This document shows, one piece after another, positions 8,327-16,487 of a DNA stretch of 16,923 nt. Both the position numbers and the translations under genes were made by a program. Source of the DNA: Hyphomicrobiales bacterium (GTDB lineage: Bacteria > Pseudomonadota > Alphaproteobacteria > Rhizobiales > Kaistiaceae); NCBI GenBank assembly GCA_017305815.1, contig JAFKJZ010000181.1, positions 1 to 16,923 on the forward strand, given 5' to 3'. Under the pieces are notes generated by a model. It was not told the DNA's origin. It was given only the letters and a program-made list of their open reading frames with translations, and searched no databases. Each line of letters starts with the position of its first letter. The first letter of the stretch is position 1.

Positions 8327-8811
8327 TGGATATGTTGTTGCGGCCTCGCATCATCCTGGACGCCGCCGAGGCGGAGGATGCCGAGGCGTTGGCCGAGATC
8401 CATGCCACCGGTTTCCGGCGCGGCTGGAGCGCCGACGAGATCGACGCGCTGATCGCCGACAAGACGGTGAGCAGCCATGTGCTGCGGCGCGAATCCCTGT
8501 TCGGGGTCCGCCGGCCGCAGGGTTTCATCCTGATCCGCACCGTGGCTGACCAGGCCGAGGTGCTGACCGTCGTGGTGGCGCCCGCCGCGCGCGGCCGCGG
8601 CTATGGCCGCCGGCTGATGGAGGCGGCGCTGCGCGCGCTCTATCGCGACCTCGTGCCGGAGATCTTTCTGGAAGTCGACGAAAAGAATGCCAGCGCGGTA
8701 TCACTCTACCGCTCGCTCGGATTTGTCGAAGTGGGCCGCCGAAAGGGCTACTATGCCGAGGACCATGGTCCGGGCGGAACGGCGCTGGTGCTGCGCTTGA
8801 AGCTCCGGTGA
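8323..8811 (+). CDS. rimI: Ribosomal-protein-alanine N-acetyltransferase RimI (GNAT)
   Basis: This is a GNAT-family acetyltransferase that, by homology and context, acetylates the N-terminal alanine of ribosomal protein S18. Seen in the 162 residues: motif A, VLTVVVAPAARGRGYGRRL, with the acetyl-CoA pyrophosphate loop R90-G91-R92-G93-Y94-G95, and motif B, NASAVSLYRSLGFVEVGRRKGYY. ATG codons at 8323, 8326 and 8332 are all in frame; 8323 is chosen for the 4-bp overlap with tsaB. The N-terminus is a little longer than in E. coli RimI (148 residues). Substrate specificity is inferred from the tsaB neighbourhood. Confidence 0.9.
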   Translation: MMDMLLRPRIILDAAEAEDAEALAEIHATGFRRGWSADEIDALIADKTVSSHVLRRESLFGVRRPQGFILIRTVADQAEVLTVVVAPAARGRGYGRRLMEAALRALYRDLVPEIFLEVDEKNASAVSLYRSLGFVEVGRRKGYYAEDHGPGGTALVLRLKLR

Positions 8812-8825
8812 AGCGAGTTGGTGTC

Positions 8826-8831
8826 AGGGGG
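8826..8831 (+). promoter_or_regulatory. Ribosome binding site fixing the mur start
   Basis: AGGGGG lies 6 nt before ATG 8838. A longer frame opens at GTG 8808, overlapping the rimI stop, but it has no comparable ribosome site and adds ten residues not expected in the family. This site supports 8838. Confidence 0.5.
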
Positions 8832-8837
8832 CAGGAG

Positions 8838-9293
8838 ATGAGTGTGACGCAAGAGCTGCAGCATCCGACAACCCTGGAAGACGCCTGCGTCGAGAAGGGC
8901 ATGCGCATGACCGAGCAGCGCCGCGTCATCGCGCGCGTGCTCGACGCCGCCACGGATCATCCCGATGTCGAGGAGGTCTATCGCCGCGCCTCGGCGATCG
9001 ATCCGCGTATCTCGATCTCGACCGTCTACCGCACCGTGAAGCTGTTCGAGGACGCCGGCATGATCGAGCGTCACGATTTTCGCGACGGTCGCAGCCGCTA
9101 TGAGGCGGTGTCGGAAGAGCATCACGACCACCTGATCGACCTGCGCAGCGGCGACGTCATCGAGTTCCGCAGCGAGGAGATCGAGGCGCTGCAGGAGCTG
9201 ATCGCCCGCCGTCTCGGCTACAAGCTGGTCGACCATCGGCTCGAGCTCTATGCCGTGCCGATCGACGACAAGACGCCGAAGGGCCGTTCCTGA
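8838..9293 (+). CDS. mur: Fur-family metalloregulator, Mur-like (manganese uptake regulator)
   Basis: This is a Fur-superfamily DNA-binding repressor. In Rhizobiales the Fur orthologue at this locus responds mainly to manganese and is called Mur; iron control passes largely to Irr and RirA. The 151 residues show a winged-helix domain (MRMTEQRRVIARVL ... ISISTVYRTVKLFEDAGMIER) and the metal-site motif H95-H96-D97-H98, then IEFRSEEIEALQELIARRLGYKLVDHRLELYAVP. The CxxC pair that follows HHDHLI in E. coli Fur is absent (LIDLRSGDVIEF), consistent with a Mur-type protein without a cysteine zinc site. The start at ATG 8838 rests on AGGGGG six bases upstream. The stop overlaps the plsC start by one base (TGATG). 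Other name used for this gene: fur. Confidence 0.88.
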   Translation: MSVTQELQHPTTLEDACVEKGMRMTEQRRVIARVLDAATDHPDVEEVYRRASAIDPRISISTVYRTVKLFEDAGMIERHDFRDGRSRYEAVSEEHHDHLIDLRSGDVIEFRSEEIEALQELIARRLGYKLVDHRLELYAVPIDDKTPKGRS

Positions 9294-10138
9294 TGGGGCG
9301 GCTGCGGCTCGCCGCGATCCTGGCGGGCCTGTTGCTGACGACGCTGGTCCTGCTGCCGGTCCAGCTCTTCGCCATCCGCTTCCGGCCCAAGCTGGCTGCC
9401 CGCGTGCCGATGTGGTGGCAGCGTGTGGCGGCGCGCTGCCTTGGCCTGCGCGTCCGGGTCGAGGGAGCGCCGGCGACGGACCGGCCGCTCCTGATCGTCT
9501 CCAATCATGTTTCCTGGGTCGATATCGTTACGCTCGGCAGCCTGCTGCCGGGCTCCTTCGTCGCCAAGAGCGAGGTCGGCGGCTGGCCGGTGGTGAAGTG
9601 GCTGGCGCGGCTGCAGCGAAGCGTCTTCATCGACCGCACGCGGCGGACGGCGACTGCCGCCGCCAACAGCGCCATTGCCGCGCGGCTGGCCGGTGGCGAG
9701 GCGCTGGTGCTGTTCGCCGAGGGCACGACCGGCGACGGCATCTCGATCCTGCCCTTCCGCAGCGCCCTGGTCGGGGCCGCGCGCGAGGCGGGCGGCGGCG
9801 ACCGGCCGATCGTCGTTCAGCCCGTCGCCATCGTCTATGTCGGCTTCCAGGGCCTGCCGATCGACCGCTCGCGCATGGCCGAGATCGCCTGGCATGGCGA
9901 CATGGACCTGGCGCCGCATCTGGTCGGGTTGATCGATATCGGCGCTATCGATGCCGTGGTCGCGTTCGGTGAGCCGATCGTGTTCGGACCGGACGTCGAC
10001 CGCAAGCAGGTGACGGCCTCGGCCGAGGCGGAAGTGCGCGCGCTGGTGCGCTCGATCCGGGCGCGGGGCCTCAAGAACATCACCGTCACCGCGCCGTCAC
10101 CGGAAGCGCCTATTCTCAGCGAGGCAGAAAGCGGATAG
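9293..10138 (+). CDS. plsC: 1-acyl-sn-glycerol-3-phosphate acyltransferase (PlsC family)
   Basis: PlsC-family enzymes add the second acyl chain to lysophosphatidic acid at the inner membrane, giving phosphatidic acid for phospholipids. The 281 residues begin with a hydrophobic helix (about 7-30). They then show the acyltransferase blocks N71-H72-V73-S74-W75-V76-D77 (the HX4D catalytic motif), FVAKSEVGGWPVVKWLA, VFIDRTRR, LFAEGTTGDG with E143-G144-T145, and QPVAIVY. The start ATG shares a base with the mur stop, so translation is coupled. Rhizobiales carry paralogues in this family, including OlsA for ornithine lipids, so the exact acyl acceptor is inferred. Confidence 0.88.
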   Translation: MGRLRLAAILAGLLLTTLVLLPVQLFAIRFRPKLAARVPMWWQRVAARCLGLRVRVEGAPATDRPLLIVSNHVSWVDIVTLGSLLPGSFVAKSEVGGWPVVKWLARLQRSVFIDRTRRTATAAANSAIAARLAGGEALVLFAEGTTGDGISILPFRSALVGAAREAGGGDRPIVVQPVAIVYVGFQGLPIDRSRMAEIAWHGDMDLAPHLVGLIDIGAIDAVVAFGEPIVFGPDVDRKQVTASAEAEVRALVRSIRARGLKNITVTAPSPEAPILSEAESG

Positions 10139-10152
10139 GAAGGGACAGGCGA

Positions 10153-10169
10153 CGGCGGGACACCCGCCG
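10153..10169. repeat. Hairpin in the plsC-miaB gap
   Basis: CGGCGGG (10153-10159) and CCCGCCG (10163-10169) form a perfect 7-bp stem with loop ACA. It sits 14 bp after the plsC stop in the 77-bp gap before miaB. No T-run follows, so it could slow or end transcription only with help, or it may just separate the two transcription units. Confidence 0.4.
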
Positions 10170-10215
10170 GAAGCGATCGTGCCAAGCCGAACCGTGGCGG
10201 TAGATAACCGGATCA

Positions 10216-11622
10216 ATGACCGGAACCCAAGAAAAGAAGCGCGTCTTCATCAAGACTTATGGTTGCCAGATGAACGTCTACGATTCCGATCGTATGGCGG
10301 ATGCCCTGGCAAGCGATGGCTACGAAGCGACCGACAAGGTCGATGACGCCGACCTCGTCCTCCTCAATACCTGTCACATCCGCGAGAAGGCGGCCGAGAA
10401 GGTGTATTCCGAACTCGGGCGCCTGCGCGTGATGAAGGAAGAGGCGGCGCGGAGCGGCCGTGCCGTGACCATCGGCGTGACGGGCTGCGTCGCCCAGGCC
10501 GAGGGCGCCGAGATCGCCCGCCGCGCCCCGGTCGTCGACCTGGTCGTTGGGCCGCAATCCTACCAGCACCTGCCGCAGCTCCTGCGCGACGTCGCCGGCG
10601 GCAAGCGGGCGGTCGAGACCGAGTTCGCGCTCGCCGAGAAATTCGAGCGTCTCCCGGCCGCGACCCGCGAGCGCACGCGGGCGCGCGGCGTCACCGCCTT
10701 CCTCACCATCCAGGAAGGCTGCGACAAGTTCTGCACCTTCTGCGTCGTGCCGTACACGCGAGGGGCGGAAGTCTCGCGACCGGTCGCCCGGATTGTCGAG
10801 GAAGCCCAGCGGCTGGCCGATGCCGGCGTGCGCGAGGTGACCCTGCTCGGCCAGAACGTCAATGCCTGGCACGGCGCCGGCACCGACGGCCGCGAATGGG
10901 GCCTCGGCGAGCTGCTGTTCCGCCTCGCCGAAATCCCGGGCCTCGACCGGCTGCGCTACACCACCAGCCATCCCCGCGACATGGACGACGCGCTGATCGC
11001 GGCGCATCGCGACCTGCCGGCGCTGATGCCCTATCTGCACCTGCCGGTGCAGGCGGGTTCCGACCGGATCCTCGCGGCGATGAACCGCAAGCACAAGGCG
11101 GACGACTATCTCCGCCTCGTCGACCGCATCCGCGCCACACGCTCCGACATCGCGCTTTCCTCCGATTTCATCGTCGGCTTCCCCGGCGAGACGGACGAGG
11201 ATTTCGAAGCGACGATGCGCCTGGTCGAGACGGTCGGCTATGCCGCGGCCTATTCGTTCAAGTACAGCGCCCGCCCGGGAACGCCGGCGGCGGGCCGGGA
11301 CGGCCATGTTGACGAGCGGGTGATGTCGGAGCGGCTGCAGCGTCTGCAGGCGCTGATTCTCGACCAGCAGACGGCGTTCAACCGGTCGCGCGTCGGCACC
11401 GAGATGGACGTGCTGTTCGAGAAGGCCGGCCGCCGCCCCGGCCAGCTGATGGGCCGCTCGCCCTATCTGCAGGCCGTGCTGGTCGACGGCGACGAGAGCC
11501 GGATCGGCACGATCGGCCGGGTTGCGATCACCGGACTTGGTTCGAATTCCCTGTTTGGCACCTTGGCCGAGCCGGTTGGCCGGACGGCCGCGATCTCGAG
11601 CACCGTGGAGGCCATTACGTGA
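10216..11622 (+). CDS. miaB: tRNA-2-methylthio-N6-dimethylallyladenosine synthase MiaB
   Basis: MiaB is a radical-SAM enzyme with two [4Fe-4S] clusters that adds a methylthio group to i6A37 in tRNAs. The 468 residues show all parts. The N-terminal UPF0004 domain has [15 protein letters not shown] (C17), [10 protein letters not shown] (C53) and VTGCVAQ (C91) as ligands of the auxiliary cluster. The radical-SAM domain has C169-x3-C173-x2-C176 (CDKFCTFC). A C-terminal TRAM domain (about 385-450) follows. The text [10 protein letters not shown] and TTSHPRDM agrees with MiaB, not with the ribosomal-protein enzyme RimO. The Nfu scaffold upstream is the kind of protein that may supply its clusters. 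The stop overlaps the GTG start of phoH by four bases. Confidence 0.96.
   Translation: MTGTQEKKRVFIKTYGCQMNVYDSDRMADALASDGYEATDKVDDADLVLLNTCHIREKAAEKVYSELGRLRVMKEEAARSGRAVTIGVTGCVAQAEGAEIARRAPVVDLVVGPQSYQHLPQLLRDVAGGKRAVETEFALAEKFERLPAATRERTRARGVTAFLTIQEGCDKFCTFCVVPYTRGAEVSRPVARIVEEAQRLADAGVREVTLLGQNVNAWHGAGTDGREWGLGELLFRLAEIPGLDRLRYTTSHPRDMDDALIAAHRDLPALMPYLHLPVQAGSDRILAAMNRKHKADDYLRLVDRIRATRSDIALSSDFIVGFPGETDEDFEATMRLVETVGYAAAYSFKYSARPGTPAAGRDGHVDERVMSERLQRLQALILDQQTAFNRSRVGTEMDVLFEKAGRRPGQLMGRSPYLQAVLVDGDESRIGTIGRVAITGLGSNSLFGTLAEPVGRTAAISSTVEAIT
11606..11611 (+). promoter_or_regulatory. Ribosome binding site fixing the GTG start of phoH
   Basis: TGGAGG, inside the end of miaB, ends 7 nt before GTG 11619. 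The next in-frame ATG (11673) has no comparable site. This favours the GTG start and translational coupling to miaB. Confidence 0.55.
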
Positions 11623-12704
11623 ATGCACGCTCCCATACGCCGCCCGGAGTGCCGGGTGGCCGCGCCGCTGACATGTCGCATGCTTCCGACATCACCCATG
11701 TCGTGATCGCCTTCGACGACAACCGGCTGGCGAGCGAGCTCCTTGGCCAGTTCGACCAGAACCTGGCCATCATCGAGCAGAAGCTCGGCGTCGAGGCGGT
11801 GGCGCGCGGCAATCAGGTGACCGTGCGCGGACGCCCCGAAGCCTGCGCCCAGGCGCGGCTGGCGCTCGACCTGCTCTATGTCCGCCTGCAGCAGGGCCAC
11901 GAGGTCGGTCCCGCCGACGTCGAGGGCGCCATCCGCATGGCGATCGCCGACGACGAACAGCTCTCGCTGCCGAGCCTGGAGCCGAAGGGCCGGCTCGCCA
12001 TGGCGCAGATCTCGACCCGCCGCCGCACCGTGATGGCCCGCAATCCGGCCCAGGACGCCTATATCCGGGCGATGGACCGGGCCGAGCTCGTCTTCGGCAT
12101 GGGCCCGGCCGGCACCGGCAAGACCTATCTCGCCGTCGCTTATGCCGCCGCCCTGATCGAGCGCGGTGATGTCTCGCGCCTGATCCTGTCGCGGCCCGCC
12201 GTCGAGGCGGGCGAGCGGCTCGGCTTCCTGCCCGGCGACATGAAGGAGAAGGTCGATCCCTATCTCCGCCCGCTCTATGACGCGCTCTATGACATGATGC
12301 CGCCGGAAAAGGTCGAGCGCGGCCTGACTTCCGGCATGATCGAGGTGGCGCCGCTCGCCTTCATGCGCGGCCGCACGCTGGCGAACGCCGTCGTCATCCT
12401 GGACGAGGCGCAGAACACCACCTCGATGCAGATGAAGATGTTCCTGACCCGCCTTGGCGAGGGATCGCGGATGATCGTCACCGGCGACCCGACCCAGGTC
12501 GACCTGCCCCCTGGCCAGATCTCCGGCCTCGTCGAGGCGAGCGAATTGCTGCGCGACGTGCCCGGCATCGTCCAGATCAAGTTCACGGATGTCGACGTCG
12601 TTCGCCATCCGCTCGTCGGCCGCATCGTGCGCGCCTATGACAAGGCGCCGCCGCGTCCCGTCTCGCCGCCGCCGCGCGGCGCTCGCTCGGGAGGCCCGGC
12701 ATGA
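11619..12704 (+). CDS. phoH: PhoH-like ATPase (YbeZ homologue)
   Basis: This is a PhoH-family P-loop ATPase of 361 residues. The family is linked to RNA metabolism and forms a conserved pair with the YbeY endoribonuclease; its precise reaction is not settled. Seen: an N-terminal KH-like region (about 20-105), then [18 protein letters not shown] with Walker A G162-T169 (K168), [19 protein letters not shown], and Walker [12 protein letters not shown] (D262, E263) followed by [13 protein letters not shown] at 11619 is preferred because TGGAGG lies seven bases upstream and the codon overlaps the miaB stop; ATG 11673 would remove 18 residues. The stop overlaps ybeY (ATGA at 12701-12704). Confidence 0.94.
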   Translation: MNARSHTPPGVPGGRAADMSHASDITHVVIAFDDNRLASELLGQFDQNLAIIEQKLGVEAVARGNQVTVRGRPEACAQARLALDLLYVRLQQGHEVGPADVEGAIRMAIADDEQLSLPSLEPKGRLAMAQISTRRRTVMARNPAQDAYIRAMDRAELVFGMGPAGTGKTYLAVAYAAALIERGDVSRLILSRPAVEAGERLGFLPGDMKEKVDPYLRPLYDALYDMMPPEKVERGLTSGMIEVAPLAFMRGRTLANAVVILDEAQNTTSMQMKMFLTRLGEGSRMIVTGDPTQVDLPPGQISGLVEASELLRDVPGIVQIKFTDVDVVRHPLVGRIVRAYDKAPPRPVSPPPRGARSGGPA

Positions 12705-13198
12705 GCGCAAATACCCTGCCGATCGCGATCGACCTGCTGGTCGAGGCTGGCGACTGGCCGGAGGAGGACCAGCTCGCGCGTCTGGTGGCGCAGGCGGTCG
12801 AGGCGAGCTTTGCCGTCGGCCAGCTGCCTGCGGTCAAGGGCTCCGAGCTTTCCGTCGTCTTCACCGACGACGAGCATGTGCGGCAGCTCAATGCGGATTA
12901 TCGCGACAAGGACAAGGCGACCAACGTGCTGTCCTTTCCCGGCAGCCCGCCGGACTCCAAGCGCTTCGGCCCGCTGCTCGGCGACATCGTGGTTGCACGT
13001 GAAACAGTGGTCGCCGAAGCCGCCGAGCAGGGGCTGGCTTTCGAGGACCATCTGACCCATCTGGTGGTGCACGGGTTGCTTCACCTCTTCGGGCATGATC
13101 ATCTGGAGGATGACGAAGCGGAACGCATGGAATCTCTGGAGACGGAGATCCTGGCCCGCCTTGGCATTGCCGACCCTTACGCCGAGCCTCCGCTGTAA
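12701..13198 (+). CDS. ybeY: Endoribonuclease YbeY (rRNA maturation factor)
   Basis: YbeY is a single-strand metallo-endoribonuclease needed for 16S rRNA 3'-end maturation and 70S ribosome quality control. The 165 residues contain the family-defining zinc site H124-G-L-L-H128-L-F-G-H132-D-H134 and the upstream segment LNADYRDKDKATNVLSFPG. The N-terminus is slightly extended compared with E. coli (155 residues). The start overlaps the phoH stop by four bases. In Sinorhizobium the orthologue also affects sRNA regulation; that is family knowledge and is not seen here. Confidence 0.96.
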   Translation: MSANTLPIAIDLLVEAGDWPEEDQLARLVAQAVEASFAVGQLPAVKGSELSVVFTDDEHVRQLNADYRDKDKATNVLSFPGSPPDSKRFGPLLGDIVVARETVVAEAAEQGLAFEDHLTHLVVHGLLHLFGHDHLEDDEAERMESLETEILARLGIADPYAEPPL

Positions 13199-13236
13199 GG
13201 CGGCGGCGATCGATCAGCACTGACAAACGACGGACG

Positions 13237-14214
13237 ATGAGTGACACCGAGACGCCCGGTTCGAGCGCGGAATCGAACCCCGAGCCCCAGAGTAGTCAAA
13301 CCCCCGCGCCGGAATTGCGCGAGACGGAACGCGCACCCGAAAGCTGGCTGGATCGAATCCGCCAGGCGGTGGGGCTCAAGGTAGCCGGATCCCTGCGCGA
13401 CGACATCGAGGACGCCCTGGACGCGGGCGAGGCGGACAACACCTTCACCGCCGAAGAGCGCCGCATGCTGCGCAACATCCTGCATCTGCGCGAGGTCCGC
13501 GTCGACGACGTGATGATTCCGCGCGCCGACATCCTTGCCCTCGACGTCGACCAGACCGTCGGCGAGGCCGTGGCGGCCTTCCGCGATTCCGGCCATTCGC
13601 GCATGCCTGTCTACCGCGAAAGCCTCGATGACCCGATCGGCATGGTCCATATCAAGGATCTGATGGACTACATGATGTCGGCGGCCTCGATCGAGGGCGG
13701 ACTGGACCTCTCCCGGATCAATCTCGGCATTCCTCTCGGCGAGACATCGGTGATCCGCGAAGTGCTGTTCGTGCCGCCCTCCATGCCGGCCGCGACGCTG
13801 CTTTCGACCATGCAGGCGAAGCGCGTGCAGATGGCGGTGGTGATCGACGAATATGGCGGCACTGACGGGCTGGTCTCGCTCGAGGACGTCGTCGAGATCG
13901 TCTTCGGCGATATCGAGGACGAGCACGACGTCGAGGCGCCGATGATCGTCCGCGATGCCGACGGCTCCTATCTCGCCGACGCCCGCGCCGACCTGGACGA
14001 TGTCGAGGCGGTGCTCGGCACACGGCTCGATCTCGGCTCCGAGCATGACGACGTCGACACGCTCGGCGGCATGGTGTTCACGCTGCTCGGCCGGATCCCG
14101 GCCATCGGCGAGCAGATCGACGTTCCCGGTGGCCTGCAGTTCGAGATCCTCGAGACCGACCCGCGCCGCGTGAAGCGCCTGCGCATCCGCCGCACGGACG
14201 CGGCGGCCGCGTGA
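13237..14214 (+). CDS. corC: CorC/HlyC-family CBS-domain protein (YbeX/TlyC)
   Basis: This soluble member of the HlyC/CorC family has 325 residues. Seen: an acidic, low-complexity N-terminus (about 1-30), an amphipathic start of the conserved core (LRDDIEDALDAGEADNTFT), a CBS pair (about 85-215) including VDDVMIPRADILALD, VYRESLDDPIGMVHIKDL and VVIDEYGGTDGLVSLEDVVE, and a C-terminal CorC_HlyC domain (about 230-320). It lacks the N-terminal DUF21 membrane domain of larger relatives, so it is the YbeX-type short form. Suggested roles are cobalt/magnesium efflux (Salmonella CorC) and, for YbeX, ribosome metabolism; the genomic neighbours fit the latter. The haemolysin label in databases is historical. 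The gene lies 38 bp after ybeY. Confidence 0.9.
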   Translation: MSDTETPGSSAESNPEPQSSQTPAPELRETERAPESWLDRIRQAVGLKVAGSLRDDIEDALDAGEADNTFTAEERRMLRNILHLREVRVDDVMIPRADILALDVDQTVGEAVAAFRDSGHSRMPVYRESLDDPIGMVHIKDLMDYMMSAASIEGGLDLSRINLGIPLGETSVIREVLFVPPSMPAATLLSTMQAKRVQMAVVIDEYGGTDGLVSLEDVVEIVFGDIEDEHDVEAPMIVRDADGSYLADARADLDDVEAVLGTRLDLGSEHDDVDTLGGMVFTLLGRIPAIGEQIDVPGGLQFEILETDPRRVKRLRIRRTDAAAA

Positions 14215-14221
14215 CCGCCGT

Positions 14222-14262
14222 GCCGCGCTCCCGCATCCCTCGTTCCCGCGCCTGAGCGCGGC
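14222..14262. repeat. Alternative hairpins in the corC-lnt gap
   Basis: GCCGCGCTC (14222-14230) is a perfect 9-bp complement of GAGCGCGGC (14254-14262) over a 23-nt loop. The 3' arm can instead pair locally: CCGCGC (14246-14251) with GCGCGG (14256-14261) around the tetraloop CTGA. The two folds exclude each other. The structure sits 22 bp before the lnt ATG and has no T-run. Confidence 0.4.
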
Positions 14263-14283
14263 CCACCAGAGATCCGGGAGACC

Positions 14284-15918
14284 ATGGCCTTTCGCTCGAA
14301 CAGTCTGGCGGCGCCGGATCGGCCCCGCCCCATGGTACTGGCGCGAGGCTGGCGGCGGGCCGGTCTCGCCATTCTCGCCGGGGCCGGCTCGGCCCTGGCG
14401 CTGCCGCCGCTCGGCTGGTTTCCCGTCCTCTGGATCACGCTCCCGTTCCTCGTGTTCCTGCTCGACCGCGCGCCGGCCACCTCTGCCGGTGGGCTATCGC
14501 GCTTCCGCTCCGGCTTCGCCGTAGGCTGGAGCTTCGGCTTCGGCTATTTCGTCGGCGGGCTCTGGTGGATCGGCGCCGCCTTCCTCGTCGACGCGGCGGC
14601 CTTCGCCTGGCTCATGCCGCTCGCCGTTCTGGCCCTGCCGGCCGGCCTCGCCCTGTTCTGGGGGCTTGGCGCCGGCGTCGCCCGCATCGCCTGGCCGCGC
14701 GGCTGGCCCCGTATCCTCGTCCTCGCCGTCTGCCTCAGCCTGGTCGAGTGGCTGCGCGGGCATGTCCTGACCGGCTTTCCATGGAACGCCTTCGGCTATG
14801 CCATTATGCCGGTGCCCGTGATGATGCAGGTCGCCTCGCTGATCGGCGTCTGGGGCGTCACCTTCTTCGCCTTTCTCGTCGCTGCGGCGCCAATCCTGTG
14901 GTTCAGCCGCGATCCCGGCGATCGAGTTGTGGATCGTTGTGCGTTTTTTGTGATCGCCGCGCTGTTCCTGGCGGACCTCGGCTTCGGTTTTGCACGCCTC
15001 GCATCGGCCGAAACGGCAATGGTACCTGGCGTCAGGCTCCGTCTGGTGCAACCTGTGATCGCACAGGACCAAAAATGGGCCTCCGGTCGCGGCGACGAAA
15101 TTCTTGGCCGATATCTACGGTTGAGCGCAACCGGCATGGAAGAGGGAAAACCCGCCCCTTTCACCCATCTGATCTGGCCGGAAACCGCCTTTCCCTTCCT
15201 GCTCGACGAGCAGCCGAACGCGCTGGCGCTGATCGGTTCGTTCCTGCCGGACAACGCGACGTTGATCACCGGCGCCGCCCGCGGCCAGGCGGTTGTGGGC
15301 GAAGAAATCGAGCCGCGGGTTTTCAACAGCCTGCAAATAGTCGATTCCGACGGGATAGTTCGGAGCAGTTACGATAAGGTGCACTTAGTCCCATTCGGAG
15401 AATACCTGCCATTCGACAGAATTCTCCGGGGTCTCGGGATCAGTCAAATGATTGCTTTGCCGGGCGGTTTCGACGCCGGCGAACGACGGATGACGCTGGA
15501 TCTGCCGGGGGCGCCGTCCTTCAGTCCGCTCATCTGTTACGAGATTATCTTCGCCGGCGAGGTGGTCGACGGTGCCGATCGACCCGGCTGGATCGTCAAT
15601 GTCACCAATGATGGCTGGTTTGGCGATACTCCGGGCCCCTGGCAGCATCTGCATCAGGCAACCATAAGAGCGGTCGAAGAGGGCATCCCGGTAGCACGTT
15701 CTGCAAACTCAGGCGTGTCCGCAATCATCGATCCCTATGGGAACCTCTTGGCATATCTTGGAGTTGACCAAGATGGCGTTGTCGACGGTACTCTTCCAGT
15801 TGCAATAAGGCCTACAATCTATTCCAAGTATCGGGACAGTCTTTATTTCGCCTTGATCATACTCGCGATCGTTGTAGCCTCTACTGGAAGTTTCACCCGG
15901 ACTAAACAACGCAATTGA
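14284..15918 (+). CDS. lnt: Apolipoprotein N-acyltransferase Lnt
   Basis: Lnt is an inner-membrane enzyme that adds the third acyl chain to the N-terminal cysteine of lipoproteins, needed for Lol-dependent sorting to the outer membrane. The 544 residues show several N-terminal membrane helices (about 20-240), a periplasmic nitrilase domain and a C-terminal membrane helix (FALIILAIVVAS). The catalytic triad is present: E300 in LIWPETAFPF, K365 in YDKVHLVPFGEYLPF and C418 in LICYEIIF. ATG 14284 has GGGAG just upstream. The 3' half is unusual: from about 15300, GC falls to about 50%, and it counts 48% over 15721-15900, with ATA, TTA and AGA/AGG codons rare elsewhere in the window. The protein still reads as normal Lnt to its end. 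Confidence 0.95.
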   Translation: MAFRSNSLAAPDRPRPMVLARGWRRAGLAILAGAGSALALPPLGWFPVLWITLPFLVFLLDRAPATSAGGLSRFRSGFAVGWSFGFGYFVGGLWWIGAAFLVDAAAFAWLMPLAVLALPAGLALFWGLGAGVARIAWPRGWPRILVLAVCLSLVEWLRGHVLTGFPWNAFGYAIMPVPVMMQVASLIGVWGVTFFAFLVAAAPILWFSRDPGDRVVDRCAFFVIAALFLADLGFGFARLASAETAMVPGVRLRLVQPVIAQDQKWASGRGDEILGRYLRLSATGMEEGKPAPFTHLIWPETAFPFLLDEQPNALALIGSFLPDNATLITGAARGQAVVGEEIEPRVFNSLQIVDSDGIVRSSYDKVHLVPFGEYLPFDRILRGLGISQMIALPGGFDAGERRMTLDLPGAPSFSPLICYEIIFAGEVVDGADRPGWIVNVTNDGWFGDTPGPWQHLHQATIRAVEEGIPVARSANSGVSAIIDPYGNLLAYLGVDQDGVVDGTLPVAIRPTIYSKYRDSLYFALIILAIVVASTGSFTRTKQRN

Positions 15919-15943
15919 CACGCAGATTGCGCAGCGGCATTTT
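15915..15943 (+). promoter_or_regulatory. Possible promoter for the PraR-like gene
   Basis: A perfect -35 hexamer TTGACA (15915-15920) overlaps the lnt stop. CATTTT (15938-15943) lies 17 bp downstream and matches the -10 consensus at only three positions. If used, it gives a leader of about 125 nt holding two hairpins. Confidence 0.4.
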
Positions 15944-15965
15944 GCGCGCGGGCGGGGCTTATTAG

Positions 15966-15986
15966 ATCGGCGGAGCTTCCGCCGAT
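15966..15986. repeat. Perfect 9-bp hairpin in the lnt-praR gap
   Basis: ATCGGCGGA (15966-15974) and TCCGCCGAT (15978-15986) are exact complements around loop GCT. No T-run follows, so an intrinsic terminator is unlikely. It could be an operator, or part of the leader of the regulator gene downstream. Confidence 0.5.
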
Positions 15987-15989
15987 AGT

Positions 15990-16003
15990 GCGTGCAGGCA
16001 CGC
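15990..16003. repeat. Second hairpin in the lnt-praR gap
   Basis: GCGTGC (15990-15995) and GCACGC (15998-16003) are exact complements separated by two bases, three bases after the preceding hairpin. In RNA the innermost pair must open to make a loop. As DNA it is a short palindrome that may bind a dimeric regulator. Confidence 0.35.
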
Positions 16004-16076
16004 GGACTAGTCAGGGTAGAAGCCCTTTCTGTAATTTCCGGCCGGTGCGGCATGGGTCTAGGAGAAGAAGCCCTTG

Positions 16077-16487
16077 ATGGCTAACAAGAAGCAGCCCAAT
16101 CCCGTCGATATGCATGTGGGTGGGCGCGTCCGGCTCCGCCGAATGATGCAGGGCATGAGTCAGGAGAAGCTGGGCGAGAGCCTCGGCATCACGTTCCAGC
16201 AGATTCAGAAGTATGAGAAGGGCACCAACCGCATCGGCGCCAGCCGTTTGCAGCACATCGCGCAGGTGCTCGAAGTGCCGGTTTCGTTCTTTTTCGAGGA
16301 TGCGCCGGGCGCATCTGCAGAAAGCGGTTTCGCCGAAGCGCGCCCTGCCGCCTTCGTCACCGACTTTTTGACCAGCACCGAAGGCCTGCAGCTGAACAAG
16401 GCCTTCGTCCGCATCAAGGACACCAAGGTGCGTCGTCGTATCGTCGAACTCGTGCGGGCCGTGGCCGGCGAAGAAACCGACGATTGA
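16077..16487 (+). CDS. praR: XRE-family helix-turn-helix regulator (PraR-like)
   Basis: This is a small cytoplasmic DNA-binding regulator of 136 residues. The HTH (about 16-70) reads VRLRRMMQGMSQEKLGESLG then ITFQQIQKYEKGTNRIGASRLQ, and the motif VPVSFFFEDAPG follows. This matches the PraR/PhrR-type regulators of Rhizobiales, which repress biofilm and quorum-sensing genes in Rhizobium leguminosarum and reb genes in Azorhizobium. Position between lnt and metK agrees with the praR locus in rhizobia, as I recall it. The C-terminal part (about 80-136) has no recognised domain. A TTG at 16074 precedes ATG 16077; AGGAG at 16060-16064 serves either. The identity as PraR itself, not a paralogue, is likely but not certain. 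Confidence 0.82.
   Translation: MANKKQPNPVDMHVGGRVRLRRMMQGMSQEKLGESLGITFQQIQKYEKGTNRIGASRLQHIAQVLEVPVSFFFEDAPGASAESGFAEARPAAFVTDFLTSTEGLQLNKAFVRIKDTKVRRRIVELVRAVAGEETDD

Noticed and set aside
8808..8837. GTG 8808 as the mur start
   Set aside because: It has no good ribosome site and adds residues not seen in the family; ATG 8838 has AGGGGG at proper distance.
10213..11628. Minus-strand open frame matching the full length of miaB
   Set aside because: It is the exact antisense of a complete, motif-verified gene; long antisense frames are expected at this GC content.
15709..16053. Minus-strand open frame over the lnt end and the lnt-praR gap
   Set aside because: It mostly mirrors lnt, shows no recognisable domain and has no convincing ribosome site.
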